A stretch of DNA of 64,000 nt. Origin: Trematomus loennbergii (lineage: Eukaryota; Chordata; Actinopteri; Perciformes; Nototheniidae). The stretch covers positions 19,507,934 through 19,571,933 of the forward strand of contig JAAOOA010000033.1 in NCBI GenBank assembly GCA_012861695.1. Direction: 5' to 3'. The notes beneath the pieces were generated by a model, which saw only the letters and a program-made list of their open reading frames with translations, was not told the DNA's origin and did no database searches. How positions within the stretch are numbered: position 1 is the first letter of the stretch; each line of letters begins with the position of its first letter. This document shows positions 37,668 through 49,918 of this stretch, one piece after another. The translations under genes and the position numbers were made by a program.

Positions 37668-37702
37668 TAAAAGAACAACAGGATGAGCCTGTTGTTCTTT
37701 TA
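37668..37702. other. Perfect 15 bp hairpin
   Basis: TAAAAGAACAACAGG, loop ATGAG, then CCTGTTGTTCTTTTA. It is isolated in the intron and too short for a typical microRNA precursor. Confidence 0.6.
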
Positions 37703-39067
37703 TTTTCCCATGGTTCCTTTTGAGACAGTGTTTACAGACCATCAAACAAAGCAGGTGGAATGGCGAGGCCGATCACTCCGGGGATGTATAATTTCGATGC
37801 GCAGGATGAAAGGGACAAAGCCATCTCGACACGAGCATGTGCTTTTAATGGCCGTCATTTAGATTATTATGTATCATCCAATTACCGTCGGCAGATTTAT
37901 TATGCAGAGAATAAAGTCCCAGCGAAGGGGAGTTGCAGGTTTCCCTCAGTTCAGAGGGCTATGAAGTCACTTAACAGTACGGCTCTAACAGCTTGCAGTT
38001 TTAATGATGGACCTTTGTACGTTTTCTGTTACAGTCAAGAAGCTTTACAACTAAATGAGTTTGTGTACATTAAACACAATTAAGCTGGAAAAAACATGTA
38101 ATCATTCTGATTGCAATTTGTTAGGCATGGAGTTTTTTCAAGGGCAGGCATGTAAACCTGGCAGCTATCCTGGATATAATGTAAGAAATCCCTATAATCT
38201 ATGGTGGGATGTGGTAAACACAATCAAGGATGTACATTCTGCTGATTTTTTTTCTACTATTGTCTGGGCTTGGGAAAAGTGGTTGTTTCATGTCAGGTGT
38301 GCATTCGTCATATTCTCTGTCAAAGGATTAGAGAACTCTCCTGATTTGTATAGAATAGCACCAATTCACTTCAGAACTTTTGAAATGCTCAGGATTGCAT
38401 GCTTACTATGTTTGTCAGTTGGGAAATTTAGAGAGAAAACGAACTGGAAAATTGGTGTCATACACATTTTCATGCTCTTCATGTGGAATTGCAAACTTAA
38501 GTGTGTTTCTTTCGTTTGAGTTACCACTACGGAAATGAAAGAAAACAGTTGCTAAAAGGCTGAATCCACATGTTGACACTGAGCAGCTTCTGGTCACAAA
38601 AAGGAATTTGGTGTTTCATCTTTGTTTGGAAAATGTTACATAAAAAAACACTCATAATATGTTAATTTCAAATAATGTGTCAAACCCAATAAGGGTTAAC
38701 CCACATTTGAGCATAAACTATGGAAAAAGCTGCCTCTACACTGTAAAAGAAAAGAAGTCCAGTGCCAAATAAAGCCATCACTCAGAGACAGACACTTATG
38801 AAAGCTCTAGTGCTGAAAATATATTGTTCTTTTTTCAGTCCGTGACCACTGCTAATGTTACTGACAGCTGTCTTTGTGTTACAGAGTGAACAAGACTGGC
38901 GCCAGTGGGGAATTTGAGGGACTCTTCGAATTTCTAAAAACATTTGTGATTCAGTATTTTCCTTTCCCTGTGGTTCCAAGAAGAGACATTGGCCTTTTGA
39001 TAGATTATTTACTGAAAGTTGTGACATAAATGACTACTTTACAATTACAGTAATAGCTTAGAATTTG

Positions 39068-39102
39068 AGAAATATATATATAATATATATAATATATATT
39101 TG
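39068..39102. repeat. (ATATATAA)-type AT microsatellite
   Basis: A low-complexity run of TATATA/TAATATATA units with no other signal. Confidence 0.8.
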
Positions 39103-40877
39103 GAAATATAAGAAAGAAAGTGTTTATTTATGGTATTGTTCCTTGTGTTTAACTGAAAATATGTTTTGTGGGCCGTGTTTACCCACAGCAGGTGTATGGT
39201 TAAAATAATTTGTCATCTTATATCTTGCCTCAAGCTACCTACTATTACTATATTATTGCAACTGTGTTACGGTTGTTTCCAATAAATGCATTTTTAAGTG
39301 ACTATGACTCAAGGATTTTGTCGACTAATCGATTGGTTGATTTAATCGACAGTTTCTCCTCGGAAAATCCAGCAAAAGCTCACATTTCAATTTAACAGAG
39401 ACGTGCTTATATGTCATTTTGAAATAAATGACTTATCAACTAAAGTAATCTTTGTCAACTAAGAACAAAACCACTAATGACTTGAATTATTGACTGAGAG
39501 GGGGCAGCCTTGTACTAAATTATGCGTTATATTAGTGTGTCTTGGGTGGAGGTGGTGATGCTGCCTGAGCCAATACAATCTAGATGAACCTGAGTACGCT
39601 GTCAGCACTCCAACAATAACTTTTCTTTGCTGATGTGCACCCAACCTCCACCTGCAGTATCAGTGTTATATCAATGTTATGCTTGAGTTCATTTTCCCAG
39701 AGTGAACCTTGACCCTCCAACAGAGACACAGCACCAGCATACAGTATAATGAATAATCCAAAGTTTGTTTTTGTCTGTCTCACGTGTTGGTAAGCAATTA
39801 CATCAGAAAATGTATAGCTTAATTGATCAGTTGTGGACTATTTAATGGTTTGCTAACTATTTCAATAATCGATTTAGTGCTTTAATTCATTTTTAAGAAA
39901 AAACTTTAAGAACTAAACCTTACCCTTACCCTCCATTCCAGCATCTTAACTTTGAATATTGTTCTTCTTTTTACTCCTCTTTGACAGTACACTAAATATA
40001 TTTGAGTTGTGGAGAAAAAGATACATCTGAGGACGTCATTATGGGCTTTGGAAATCACTGATCATCATTTTACACAATTTGTTCACAAAATTAAAGTAAT
40101 TTATAGACCAAATAGATCAATAAATAATAATTTAATCAATAAATTAGACAATGATAATAATGGTAATAGATGCAGCCAGGCTGTAGCATACTGTATACAG
40201 TGTAGGCGTACTCAAAAATGAAGTGACAAAATATAAGAAAAAGTTAAAATACCAAAAGACCAAAGTTAACTCAGTTTTTTTCCACAACAAAAAATAAAAT
40301 TTCCTTCAGAATGATCTATAGTGATTGTACCATGCATACAATTGTCACAGCATGGATTACTTAGTTTCCATCCATTAGAAGTAACACATCCTCACTGGTC
40401 AGACTGGTACAAAGGCTCTATCCAAGTGTTCCTCCTGCAACTCATGTAATGTATGAACCCATTGACTGAGGATGATAACCAACAATGTCCTACTTTGACA
40501 CCCCTCATGCATTTGATCATGCCGTTGACGGTATTAAACATGCCCTTACATATACCCACTCTATCACTCTGTTCTTGCTCTTTGCACCCTCATTGTAGAT
40601 TCATGTCCACCGGTGTGATAAGAGCTGCTTGTAAAAGGCTGTGTTGCTGTACTGCAGCAGAACATGTGGATAAATGGGTCACTTTCAACAAGAACGCAGC
40701 ATGGGTCAAGGGGGTACCTACAGATTCTGCTGAGGAAAAGGTGACATAAATACCCTCAGGTGGGCTTGATGGATCAAACTTAGCAAATTCATCACCCCTA
40801 TTCCATCACATTAACAGCTATTGTAAAACGTCCCTGAAACACATAAGGAAATCTGTCTTGGGAGTAAGTAACCATAC

Positions 40878-40938
40878 CTGAACAAATGTGTAGAAATGCC
40901 AGTAGACAGTAAATCCCCGTCAGACACGCAGGCATCAT
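40878..40938 (-). CDS. robo2: Robo alternative first coding exon with short signal peptide
   Basis: This exon is too short for ordinary ORF listings. On the minus strand it runs from ATG at 40938-40936, with a second ATG directly after, for 20 codons plus one base, then a GTATGG donor. An in-frame TGA sits immediately before the first ATG, so the frame cannot extend upstream. The peptide begins MMPACLTGIY, continues through a hydrophobic Leu/Ala/Phe core and ends HICS plus a split glycine, a good secretion signal. The leftover G joins GG at the Ig1 exon acceptor (19000) to give Gly-Ser-Arg-Leu-Arg-Gln in frame. Human ROBO1 and ROBO2 both have short isoforms whose signal peptide ends in a glycine before SRLRQ. 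The assignment rests on frame, phase, composition and position. Transcript evidence is not available here. Confidence 0.8.
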
Positions 40939-41470
40939 TCAAGAGCAGCTGGTGTAAATCCAGTTAGAATGCACGTTGTTGTCTATTTCATCTAAATCGC
41001 AACTTCCACGGGTGATGGGGATCCGGGTGAAGGAAGAGTTCCTGAACTCCGCAATAACACAGATAATACTCTTACTCCTCGGAGAGTGAATCTATATTCG
41101 AATCAAAGTTCGGATGCATCGTAACTCGAGAAGTAATCCACACAACGCCACTTGGATTTTCACCCACTTCCAAATGCTGAGAATTCATCTGTGATCGTTT
41201 ACTTTCACTTCGGGAGAAGAATAGTTCTGCGGCTGAATGGAGAGAAATAATCCAAAAGAGAAAACGCGTCCTCCAGTTGCAGTCACTTTGCTGGTTTGAA
41301 CGCGTAGTTTTACCCCCTGGTTTTATGGGACTGGCGCTGGTTGGATGAGGCGCCGTGCGTCTCTGCGCGCGGAGCTGGTTTGCCTTTTTTCTAACCAGTC
41401 AGAGGCTTTTTACTGTTGTGCAGAGATTCCTGCGAGTCAGGCTCCGTTTAACCGCATAAGGACACATTCA
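40939..41470 (-). promoter_or_regulatory. Putative internal Robo promoter and 5'UTR
   Basis: The stretch just upstream (higher coordinates) of the 40938 ATG is visibly richer in G+C and CpG than its surroundings, with clustered GCGC, CGCG and ACGCGT at about 41265-41375. On the minus strand a TATA-like CATAAAA lies at 41327-41321, which would place initiation near 41295 and leave a 5'UTR of about 350 nt. No splice acceptor was seen directly before the ATG, consistent with a true first exon. The promoter role is inferred from composition and position; the exact start is unknown. Confidence 0.5.
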
Positions 41471-42376
41471 CAACACGAGGCTCCACTTCAGCAAGCTCTT
41501 CCCTTATGAAAAAAGATCCAGGCTGCCTCATACAAGTTAAAAGCATATAATAAAACTGCTGCAAACTATGGAATGGAACGTTTAATATTCCCATAATTCA
41601 ATTAAATTAATCAAACTGGCTGCACCAATCAAACGCCTTGTTTTAAGTGTCTTTCATAATCCAATATTATTTTATTCAAGGCAGAATTCCCAAATCAGGG
41701 AAGTATTTAATATTTAAAAGTGTGTTGAAAGTGAATCAAATGTAACCTTGATGAATGATTTATTGTATCCTGCTATCAAGGCACAGGAACACACACTCTC
41801 ACTGTGTCCTTATTAAACCCCTAAGGGAGCAGCACAGGGGGAAAGAGTGTATTTATAATGATGACCCTGTTCCTCCATCGGCATTGTGCCTCTTCTTCCA
41901 TGACAAAAATCGATAAAGCTTTCACCCTCTGACCTCTCAACACACCACTGGGAAATTAAATGATATTCTAAGTGCATTAGAAATGTGATACCTAACATAT
42001 GAAGTGCTGATATCAAACATGGTGGGTAATAATCGCATAGCCTGAGTCAAGTTATTCTTAAATAAAAATACATTTTGATGAGTTAATAGTTACTGTGTAT
42101 CGCTGACCTGGTGAGCCTCAATTATGTCTTCATGTTGGGGGTTGAGGTTAGCACTCCTCTGCTGGCTGCGGGGCTGCAGTACAGTTAGGGTTGGTTTTTA
42201 AATATTGATATTCCATGATAAAATACGTTTTATATCTTCATTCTTCCCAATCACCAGCGGTGGAAGAAATAACAAATACAAATATTTTAGAAGATATTCA
42301 ATTAAAAGTAAAAGTAGTAAAACTACGGTTAAGAAAAACTCTGCTATAAGTAGAAGTCCTCAATTCAAAATGTACT

Positions 42377-42836
42377 TTAAAGTGGACCTATCATGCTATA
42401 TTTGAATAATATAGTGTAGGACCATACCTATATAAGGCATATTTATACTTTTTTTTTCAAAATACCAAACAGATCATGCATTTTAGCCATGCCTCATTTC
42501 GCTCAATTTGACAATTTATAGCTCTGTTTTTGCAAGGGTTGATTCTGTGAGCAACAGCACCATCTAGAGGCCTGGCCAATGCCGTGGTTGTCTCCTCCTG
42601 ATTGGTGGAGTTGGCCCAATAGCCGTAGCGCCACTGTCCTGACGTCAGGAAAGTGTTCAAATCTGGATCAGTTTTTATCAGATCCGTTACAGCCCCTTTT
42701 TTAGAGATTTGGGTATGGAGGAAAATAGAGAGGGTTGTGTTTTCTGACACTTGGTGAGTTCCCTGGAACACCGGGGACACATATTCATGTATAAAAGACG
42801 TACAAAAGTGCATTTTGCATGATAGGTCCCCTTTAA
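42377..42836. mobile_element. TTAA-flanked MITE, family A, copy 2
   Basis: Ends and body match 13756-14253, with TTAA on both sides. Relative to that copy it lacks a segment near the GCGTCTCCAGCGCTTTCGAA block. It sits in the hAT MITE of 42255-43995. Confidence 0.85.
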
Positions 42837-42911
42837 AGTGCAAAAGCACTAACTTAAAATTGTACTTAAATAAAAGTACTCATTCTGCAAAACAGCAGCA
42901 CGTTATCATTA

Positions 42912-43369
42912 TTAATGTCGAGGACATATTATGCTAATTTCCAGGTTCCATATTTGTATTTAGTGTCTCTACTGTGACATGTCTCCAAGCTTTAATGTTC
43001 AGAAAGCTCTTTATTTGTCTCATACTGCCTGTGCTGCAGCACCTCTTTTCACCCTCTGTCTGAAACCAGAGCCCAGTCTGCTCTGATTGGTTAGCTGACC
43101 GGCTCTGTTGTGATTGGTTAACATCTTGGAGATGTCCCGCCCCTTAGTCTATCACGTACAATGTGTTGGAGTGCTGTTACGTAGTGATGAAGCTATGCTA
43201 TGGAGGTAAAAAAAAAGGAGTCCAATCGAGGCGTTTCAGGCTGTGTGTGTGAGAGAAACTCCCTCTGGAGGGAACTTTGGGATTTTAGTCTTTGCAGACC
43301 ATTTGCATGCACTAAAACCAACACTTCAGGAAAGGGAAATCCCCAAAATGCACAATAGGGATCCTTTAA
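42912..43369. mobile_element. TTAA-flanked MITE, family B, copy 2
   Basis: It shares GTGTCTCTACTGTGACATGT, CTGTCTGAAACCAGAGCCCA and CAGACCATTTGCATGCACTA with the family B copy at 17170-18487, here without a hAT insertion. The left end is degraded. The right TTAA (43366-43369) is also the left TTAA of the next element. Confidence 0.8.
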
Positions 43370-43862
43370 AGTGGACCTATCATGCTATATTTGAATAATA
43401 TAGTGTAGGACCATACCTATATAAGGCATATTTATACTTTTTTTTTTTCAAAATACCAAACAGATCATGCATTTCAGCCATGCCTCATTTCACTCAATTT
43501 GCACTTTTTTTACCCCTGTTTTTGCAAGGGCTGATTCTGTGAGAACAGCACCACCTACAGGCCTGGCATATGTACTACAGCGTCTCCAGCGCTTTCGAAC
43601 GGCAATGGCCGTGGCTGTCTCCTCCTGATTGGTGGAGTTGGCCCAATAGCCGTAGCGCCACTTTCCTGATGTCAGTAAAGTGTTCAAATCTGGATCAGTT
43701 TTTATCAGATCCGTTGCAGCCCCTTTTTTAGAGATTTGGGTATGGAGGAAAATAGAGAGGGTTGTGTTTTCTGACACTTGGTGAGTTCCCTGGAACACCG
43801 GGGACACATATTCATGTATAAAAGACGTACAAAAGTGCATTTTGCATGATAGGTCCCCTTAA
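43366..43862. mobile_element. TTAA-flanked MITE, family A, copy 3
   Basis: Nearly the same as copy 1, including the GCGTCTCCAGCGCTTTCGAA block missing from copy 2. It abuts family B copy 2 through a shared TTAA, so it inserted at, or was targeted to, the edge of an existing element. Confidence 0.85.
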
Positions 43863-45332
43863 ACTATGTTACAATATACCACGATATACAGTACAATATT
43901 TGCCTCGTAATTATAGTGCCTTAGAAGGAAATGGCAATACTAAAGTAAAGTTGTACTTAAGTACAGTGAATGAGTAAATACTTGCTGACCACTAATGCTC
44001 CACACTGAGATCTATAGAGCAGGCCGCTGAATGAAACTACAAAAATATACTAAGTTAAGTATGTAGATACATATTTTCCGCAATTGTCCTTCAACAAAAT
44101 AAGAAACTAAGTATTTAGATAAACATGAATCCGTCTTACTAACACGCTGCAGAAAAAGCAGAGATGCTTCTGGTCCTTTAAGTCACATTTAGGCGGTACA
44201 AAGTCAACTTACTCGACCCTGGCCTCTTGCCTCAAATCCTTTAATTCCAAACTGTAGACGGCTGGTGGCTCTGCTGAATGGAGCCTGCACTCAAAGGCTG
44301 AGCCAGTAAACAACCAGTGTAATATGGGAAATTACATTCTCACCATGAACACATTTCTGCCTTTATAAAACATATGCCCTATTTTCATTCAACAACTTGA
44401 ATTCTCCTTTCTTTGTCATATTATTTGGTTTTTACTGCACTTTGCTATTGTTTTACCTATATACAGACAATCCACATGTGTCTTTGTTCACATTTTTGTA
44501 TTTCCTCCAAGTAAACATCCCCACTATATGGCTCTCTGGCAGCTCTGTGGGGGAGACTGAATGAATGGCATAGTACAAAAAATACCTTAAATAGTACTGA
44601 AGACTATGGACATGGCTTTACCATGTGATTATTCCCTTATAGACAATTTGATTAATTTAAATAGAAAACTTGCTATATCATAATTTGTATCTTTATGGAG
44701 ATATGAAATTACCATTATCAGAATAAAGGAATTTGTTCATTTGTCCTAGCTCTAAATCAGTCTATTGTATAACATTGATAGGGATCGAATGCTATATTAG
44801 GGCTAAAGCACAAATAAGGACAGGATAAGGGTCCAGGAATGGGGCCCCCGCTTTGTTCACATGTGGCCTCAACATAACAACAGGTGCGGTACACTCGGCT
44901 AAATACAGCGTTTGTGAGTTCTATCGTGCATTTCCCCATTGGTCACAATCCAAAGCATCTCCAACATTAGTATTTCCAGGAACAGATGGTGCAAAACAGA
45001 CACAAAGATATGCACGTCTTCATGGCAACACAGCGCAAAAAATGGCAAGGATTGCAGGCAGACAGTGCCAAGTGTACTGAGACCTATTTTTATTTATTAA
45101 TTTCACTCCAACGTAGCTCTCCAGTTGCCAGGGGGGCATATCTCCAACAAGCACAAAGCCAGATCCAAAAATATAAAAATATTTATCAAGGAATAAATAA
45201 TTTGGAACCTCCACAGACCAACAAACCTGGCCTTAGCTAGTCCTGTTGTTGACTGTTTATGTCCATTAAAAATACACAAGCTTTGTGTCCTATCAACAAT
45301 TATTTTAATGACATGAGCTGTGTGGATGTATA

Positions 45333-45534
45333 TACACTGAAAAAAACTGAATTTAATTAAAAGATTCCACATAACTGTATCAGGTTAGTTGAAAGCAATA
45401 ATATTAAGTTGAACCTATTACTGTATGTTTTAATCAACTTCATATTATTGCTTTCAACTAACCTAATACAGTTATGTGAAATCTGTTGACATAATACATT
45501 TAATTAAAGTCAACGTTTCAGTTTTTTCAGTGTA
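45333..45534. mobile_element. Foldback MITE with TACACTGAAAAAA ends
   Basis: The unit begins TACACTGAAAAAAACTGAA and ends TTCAGTTTTTTCAGTGTA. The arms, including TAACTGTATCAGGTTAGTTG and its inverted partner, pair through most of the 202 bp. A TA target duplication is plausible but cannot be distinguished from the ends. Confidence 0.8.
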
Positions 45535-46629
45535 CGGATATTTGTGCTGCAACTAAATCTACATTTCTTCCCTGGTCTAGCTTTCTTTCCCCATTCTCCA
45601 ATTTGTTTCCTATTACCTGTGACAGTTCTTTGGCTCTTTCATTTCCCTACGCCGGTTTATACCTTTGCATATTTGTCAGCACATCTCGTTGCACATCACT
45701 GCAGCTGTTAAGGATCCTGCGAAGTGTTGAAGCAAAACAAGAGACTGATGTAACAGCTACGCTTTTCTCAATCTCCCTCCAAAATTGTCAGCTACCGAGA
45801 TGGTCTTATCAGTCGTTAAGACTTGGACATGCTTTCAACTTCTCGCAATCTCACTGTCATCTTTTTTCCATCCCGCTGGGCCGTGAAGATTTAAGGTATG
45901 AAAAAAAATAGGCTTCTTATCTTGAGAGAGGAAACGCACAGAAAAAGAATCCCTCTCTCGGCCATTAGCTCCACATCAAATGGAAGCTCCAATTTAGATT
46001 CCTCAAAAGAAAAAAAACCTTTTGGCGCTACAGATAAAGGCGAAAAAACATCATTAGTTTTCTTCTTTTTGTTCACTTCAGAAAGACTGTCTTATTTTGT
46101 AATCTTCTAAAAACCATGGAGGCTGCAGCCAGGGAGAGAGCTCCTAAATGTTTCGCTTTGTTCTATCTCAGTGCATAAAAATGTCAAAGCAAAGGGAAGA
46201 GGGGATTGAACCGTGTTGGCTTTTGGACACACACTTGAGGTCTGCAGCTGCTGAACTGGCATTAAGTGGTATTAGAGTCTTTGTCAGCAAAAGGAAGCAA
46301 AGTCCTCTTCCTGGGAATGGGGGTTCATGTATCTTTCAAAGGACAAATACAGAATCAGCACAACCTGGAGCACCACTTTACTGACGGCTGGCTTTGTCCA
46401 GGCTTATTTTGACTATTTCTTTCACAATGTTTCATAAGATAGGAACGGGAAAAAGCAGACCGCTTAGAAGTAGTAGAAAGATAATTGGATAAAACAGAGC
46501 GGTTATTATGATTGAAGACAAAATGAGGAAAGAAAAAAAGACTGAATAAAAGGACACTGCTGGATTAACACAAGTAGAAACTGCAGTAGGAACAAGAGTC
46601 TGAAGAATGATTTGATGTGTTGTGTAGAG

Positions 46630-46972
46630 CAGTGCTCTCAAAGTGTGGTCCGCGGACCACTGGTGGCCCGTGAGCGCCCCCTAGTGGTCCGTGAGTATAT
46701 TGGTAACATTTCACATTTGAAATAAATAAATACATTTAAGTTTTCCGCACTCTCGCGGGAATATCTCCGCAATGGAGCGAGCTTAAGCTATGATATAGCC
46801 CAGCGCAACACCTTCATCACACATGTTGCCACTTGTTTGTACCATTTTCAGGCAATCTGTAATCTGTTCTAGAAAAACGATGTGATTTTGGATATTTGTG
46901 GAGTTAGGTGGTCCACGAGTGTTTTTTGATTGGTTAAGTGGTCCTTGGTATGAAAAAGTTTGAGAAACACTG
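46630..46972. mobile_element. hAT MITE with perfect 8 bp target duplication
   Basis: CAGTGCTCTCAAAGTGTGGT starts the element and AAGTTTGAGAAACACTG ends it. GTGTAGAG flanks both sides exactly (46622-46629 and 46973-46980). The interior repeats GTGGTCC-type blocks and is non-coding. Confidence 0.9.
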
Positions 46973-48062
46973 GTGTAGAGTATTAAGAAATACACTCTAT
47001 TGATACGTATTTGTGTATTTAGCATAGTGTTCATGTAGTTAGCATCGCAAGGGCTCCCTCGACAAAAATCCAATGGTATTTTTCAATTGGACTTTAGAAT
47101 ATTGCAGAAAATAAGATTGCTGTCATACACACGTTTAAGATTCTTACATATGTTCTGCACTATGATAATCTCCAGATATTAACACCACTTATATTCATTT
47201 TGAAGCATAGATGCAATCGCCAGAAGTAGATAGCTAACGTAATGCTACAAACAAACTACATCAGGGTGCTGGGCATCACCACCGCTAAGATAAAGGCTAA
47301 AGCTAAATGTTCGGGGTGATGACGTTTAGCAGTCTCATTTGATCATTTGAAAGCAATTGTTATTTTTATGACACATATTTTTCGGACATTCACAAGTGGG
47401 GTATTTACTGACGTATTCTATGTTTATATTTAAGACATCTAACCAAATACACGCTGAATTTGAGATTCAAAGTGGTAAAACGCTAACTCATTTATGGGTT
47501 TAAGGACTCATTCCTGCACCACTCTATTGCACAGTTGTTATGTACCTTTGTATCCCAGGCTGTTGTCTTTTTCAGAAGCTGCCTCAGATGCAGGTGTTTG
47601 GGTGATGACCTCACGCTTCCCTCTGGGTTTTTCTGTATCTGTGTGCATGGGGACGATAAAACAGTCAATTCAAAATGAACAACCCTGCGTAAGTTATCCA
47701 TGTGCAACATTGAAGTCAGGGAATTAAGACAATAATTCTCACTGAAGGATGCTAAAGCCACGCTAAAGAAAAACACTTTCTTCTACAGGTATGCTCTATG
47801 TTAACCTTACTATAATATGTTCAAATGTGTTATTATTTTATTACTTACAATTGAAATCACTTTTTTCTTTTATTTATCAATTTATTTTTAGCTAATGTTT
47901 TTAGAGGTTGGAGAAAAACAGTATTCAAACTAGAAAAAAGAAGACAATGCAAGTAGGCTTTTTTAATTATTATTTAGTGAAATATATAATTAAATGTGCT
48001 TAAGGCAGCATCCACTCAAGGCAGCTCTGTGAAATACATTCCATACATACTGTACATGTACA

Positions 48063-48543
48063 CAGTGGTGTGAAGTAACTACATAGATTTACTCAAGTAC
48101 TGGTCTTAAGTACAATTTTGAGATACTACTTTGTTCTTCTACTCCACTACAATTCAGAGGTATATTGTGTACTTTTCCTCCGCTACATTTGTTAAATATA
48201 TTTATTTACTTCTCAGATTTGGATGAATGATGTGAAATATAATCAACTCTTAAATCAGACTTTAGTTCCACCTGGAGTAAATTCACAAGCTACCCTGCAG
48301 TATACAAAGTCATTCAAACTAGCTGCACCTTTACCAGCTTTGATAACACTAATGATCAATAATTAAAATCAAAACATATCATATTTATTATTCTGAAATG
48401 GATCTGCATAATGAGTACTTTTACTTTTGGTACTTTAAGTATATTTTGATGCCAATACTTTTCTACTTTTACTTGAGTAACATTTTGAATGCAGGACTTT
48501 TACTGTAACAGAGTATTCCTACACTCTGGTTCTTCCACCTCTG
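48063..48543. mobile_element. hAT MITE (CAGTGGTG family) with perfect 8 bp duplication
   Basis: It starts CAGTGGTGTGAAGTAAC and ends GGTTCTTCCACCTCTG. The duplication CATGTACA is exact at 48055-48062 and 48544-48551. The body is rich in AGTACTTTTACTT-type repeats and is related, in opposite orientation, to 42255-43995. Confidence 0.9.
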
Positions 48544-48551
48544 CATGTACA

Positions 48552-48594
48552 TTTCCCCTTTGTGGGACTAATAAAGGAATTCTGATCCTGATTG
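48552..48594 (+). mobile_element. LINE-like 3' tail
   Basis: CCCCTTTGTGGGACTAATAA followed by AGGAATTCTGATCCTGATT matches the usual ending of fish L2-type LINEs. It directly abuts the hAT MITE, which probably inserted into or beside it. Confidence 0.55.
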
Positions 48595-49918
48595 TTCTCC
48601 AGTGTAGGACTATCATTTATGTAAACAAAGCACTTTTATGAATTAGTTCCCATAGTTAAATGTAATTGATTCAGACTCACCAAATCAAATTGAGTTTGTA
48701 ATTGTTTCAAAAGAACATGACGTCAAGAGATATTTCCCTTGCCACCAGATACACATTTCTTCATTGTAAGAAGAATATGATCCCTTCTGTGTAAGCAGAA
48801 ACTAAATGAATAAACCAATAAACCGTTTGCACAACTTGCACTCCTAAAATGGTACTATCATTGACGAACACAATCTAAAAGATGTGAATTATAAAATATA
48901 TGTATAGGTTAAAATGCTTACATGCACAAACCATACAGTAGAGCTCCCATTAATTGACCCATGTTTTATACACTGGCTAGGTGCATGGCTCTGGCTCATA
49001 GTCACTTAAAAAATATATACCACTAGAGGGAGCCATCAGCATTTGGCTAAAGCTAATATGCAGCAACAAAGGTCGTTTTGATTATTGTTATGTTGGGGAG
49101 GAGGTTTAAAATGTGTTGAAATGAAAAGCTATAGGACTTTAAACATAGTAACTTATTATTACCAACATGTCTAGTGGAAGGCCTAAAAGAGAAGTACTTC
49201 ATGAACAAAGCTGTGACTGTGACCCTGTCGGTATGGGAGTCAGTCATTTGCCCTAAAACCAAACATGACACTGTATATTATTAATCATACTATTAAATAA
49301 GACAATAATCCTCTAAAACCCATGGAAATTGCAAGAGCTTTATATTACCTATATTGTGTCTGTTATCATCATACAAATAAATCTAACTTGAAAATATATT
49401 TAATCTCTAATAATTGATGATTGATAAAATATTGCAGTCAACAAAAGGCACAAGTATGTTGGGTTTACCCAGGTTTTGTTTCACACAAAATGAATAAATG
49501 CATATCCTGAGCTCTGTCTCACCAACAAGAGGCCATAGCCGCACATAGGAGGTATTGAAATGATGCCGTTTTTCTTTCATCATTCCTCTGTCATACACAA
49601 AGTCCCAAAGATGACAAATGAGTGGCAACTTGAAAAATAAGTCTCTTTACTATATATTTGATAAGGTGTTCAGAATGTCTGTTGTACTACCCGTAAGGGA
49701 GAGGGCACTCTGTTTGAAAAAGATCATTCTGAAAGTTATTCCATTATTGTAAGTGGACACCAAAGTAGGCTTTTTGAATGAATGCATTTTTTTATAAAGT
49801 AGGTTTTCCCCAAAGAGGCTTAAAGTCATATACAAATGTGTTCATCTTATAAGAACAATAAATACAATACAAAAAAGTCACAAATAATAAGTACTGATGA
49901 CGTTGTAGAGATTCTCAC

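Larger units (their letters stand above)
19001..40877 (-). other. Robo intron between signal-peptide exon and Ig1 exon
   Basis: This 21.9 kb interval separates the 40878 donor from the 19000 acceptor. It holds a LINE-like tail (about 19.74-19.90 kb), a truncated hAT copy (22531-23085), a possible inverted-repeat element (23897-24357), a microsatellite with LINE tail (27895-27998), a long palindrome (32011-32445) and nested hAT elements (33681-35695). The rest (19.9-22.5, 24.4-27.9, 28.6-32.0, 32.8-33.7 and 35.7-40.8 kb) is AT-rich with scattered chance open frames and no recognisable gene. Blocks near 36.9-38.1 kb look less random and are discussed in the findings. Confidence 0.75.
42255..43995. 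mobile_element. hAT MITE (CAGTGGTGGAAG family) hosting three other MITEs
   Basis: The left end CAGCGGTGGAAGAAATAAC and the blocks GTAAAAGTAGTAAAA, AGAAGTCCTCAATTCAAAAT and AAAAGTACTCATTCTGCA match the reverse complement of the element at 48063-48543. The sequence is interrupted by family A (42377-42836), family B (42912-43369) and another family A copy (43366-43862). It resumes with TTGTACTTAAGTACAGTG and ends near CTGACCACTA. The right boundary is approximate and no duplication was confirmed. Confidence 0.65.
41471..49918 (-). other. Interval between the two alternative Robo first exons, repeat-rich
   Basis: For transcripts starting upstream this is intron; for the 40.9 kb exon it is upstream flank. 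It contains a four-element transposon nest (42255-43995), a foldback MITE (45333-45534) and two hAT MITEs with perfect 8 bp duplications (46630-46972 and 48063-48543). No protein-coding gene was recognised at 41.5-42.2, 44.0-45.3, 45.6-46.6, 47.0-48.0 or 48.6-49.9 kb. Confidence 0.7.

Noticed and set aside
37760..38083. 107-codon ATG frame on the plus strand
   Set aside because: Unrecognised, no codon-usage or splice support; the region is better explained as a possible noncoding conserved block.
38055..38519. 154-codon plus-strand open frame
   Set aside because: No recognisable domain, no paired splice or promoter signal. One frame of this length is expected by chance in 64 kb read in six frames.
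42457..42849. 130-codon minus-strand frame with near twins at 13838-14278 and 43490-43840
   Set aside because: It lies within family A MITEs; the similarity is explained by the shared repeat, not by a gene family.
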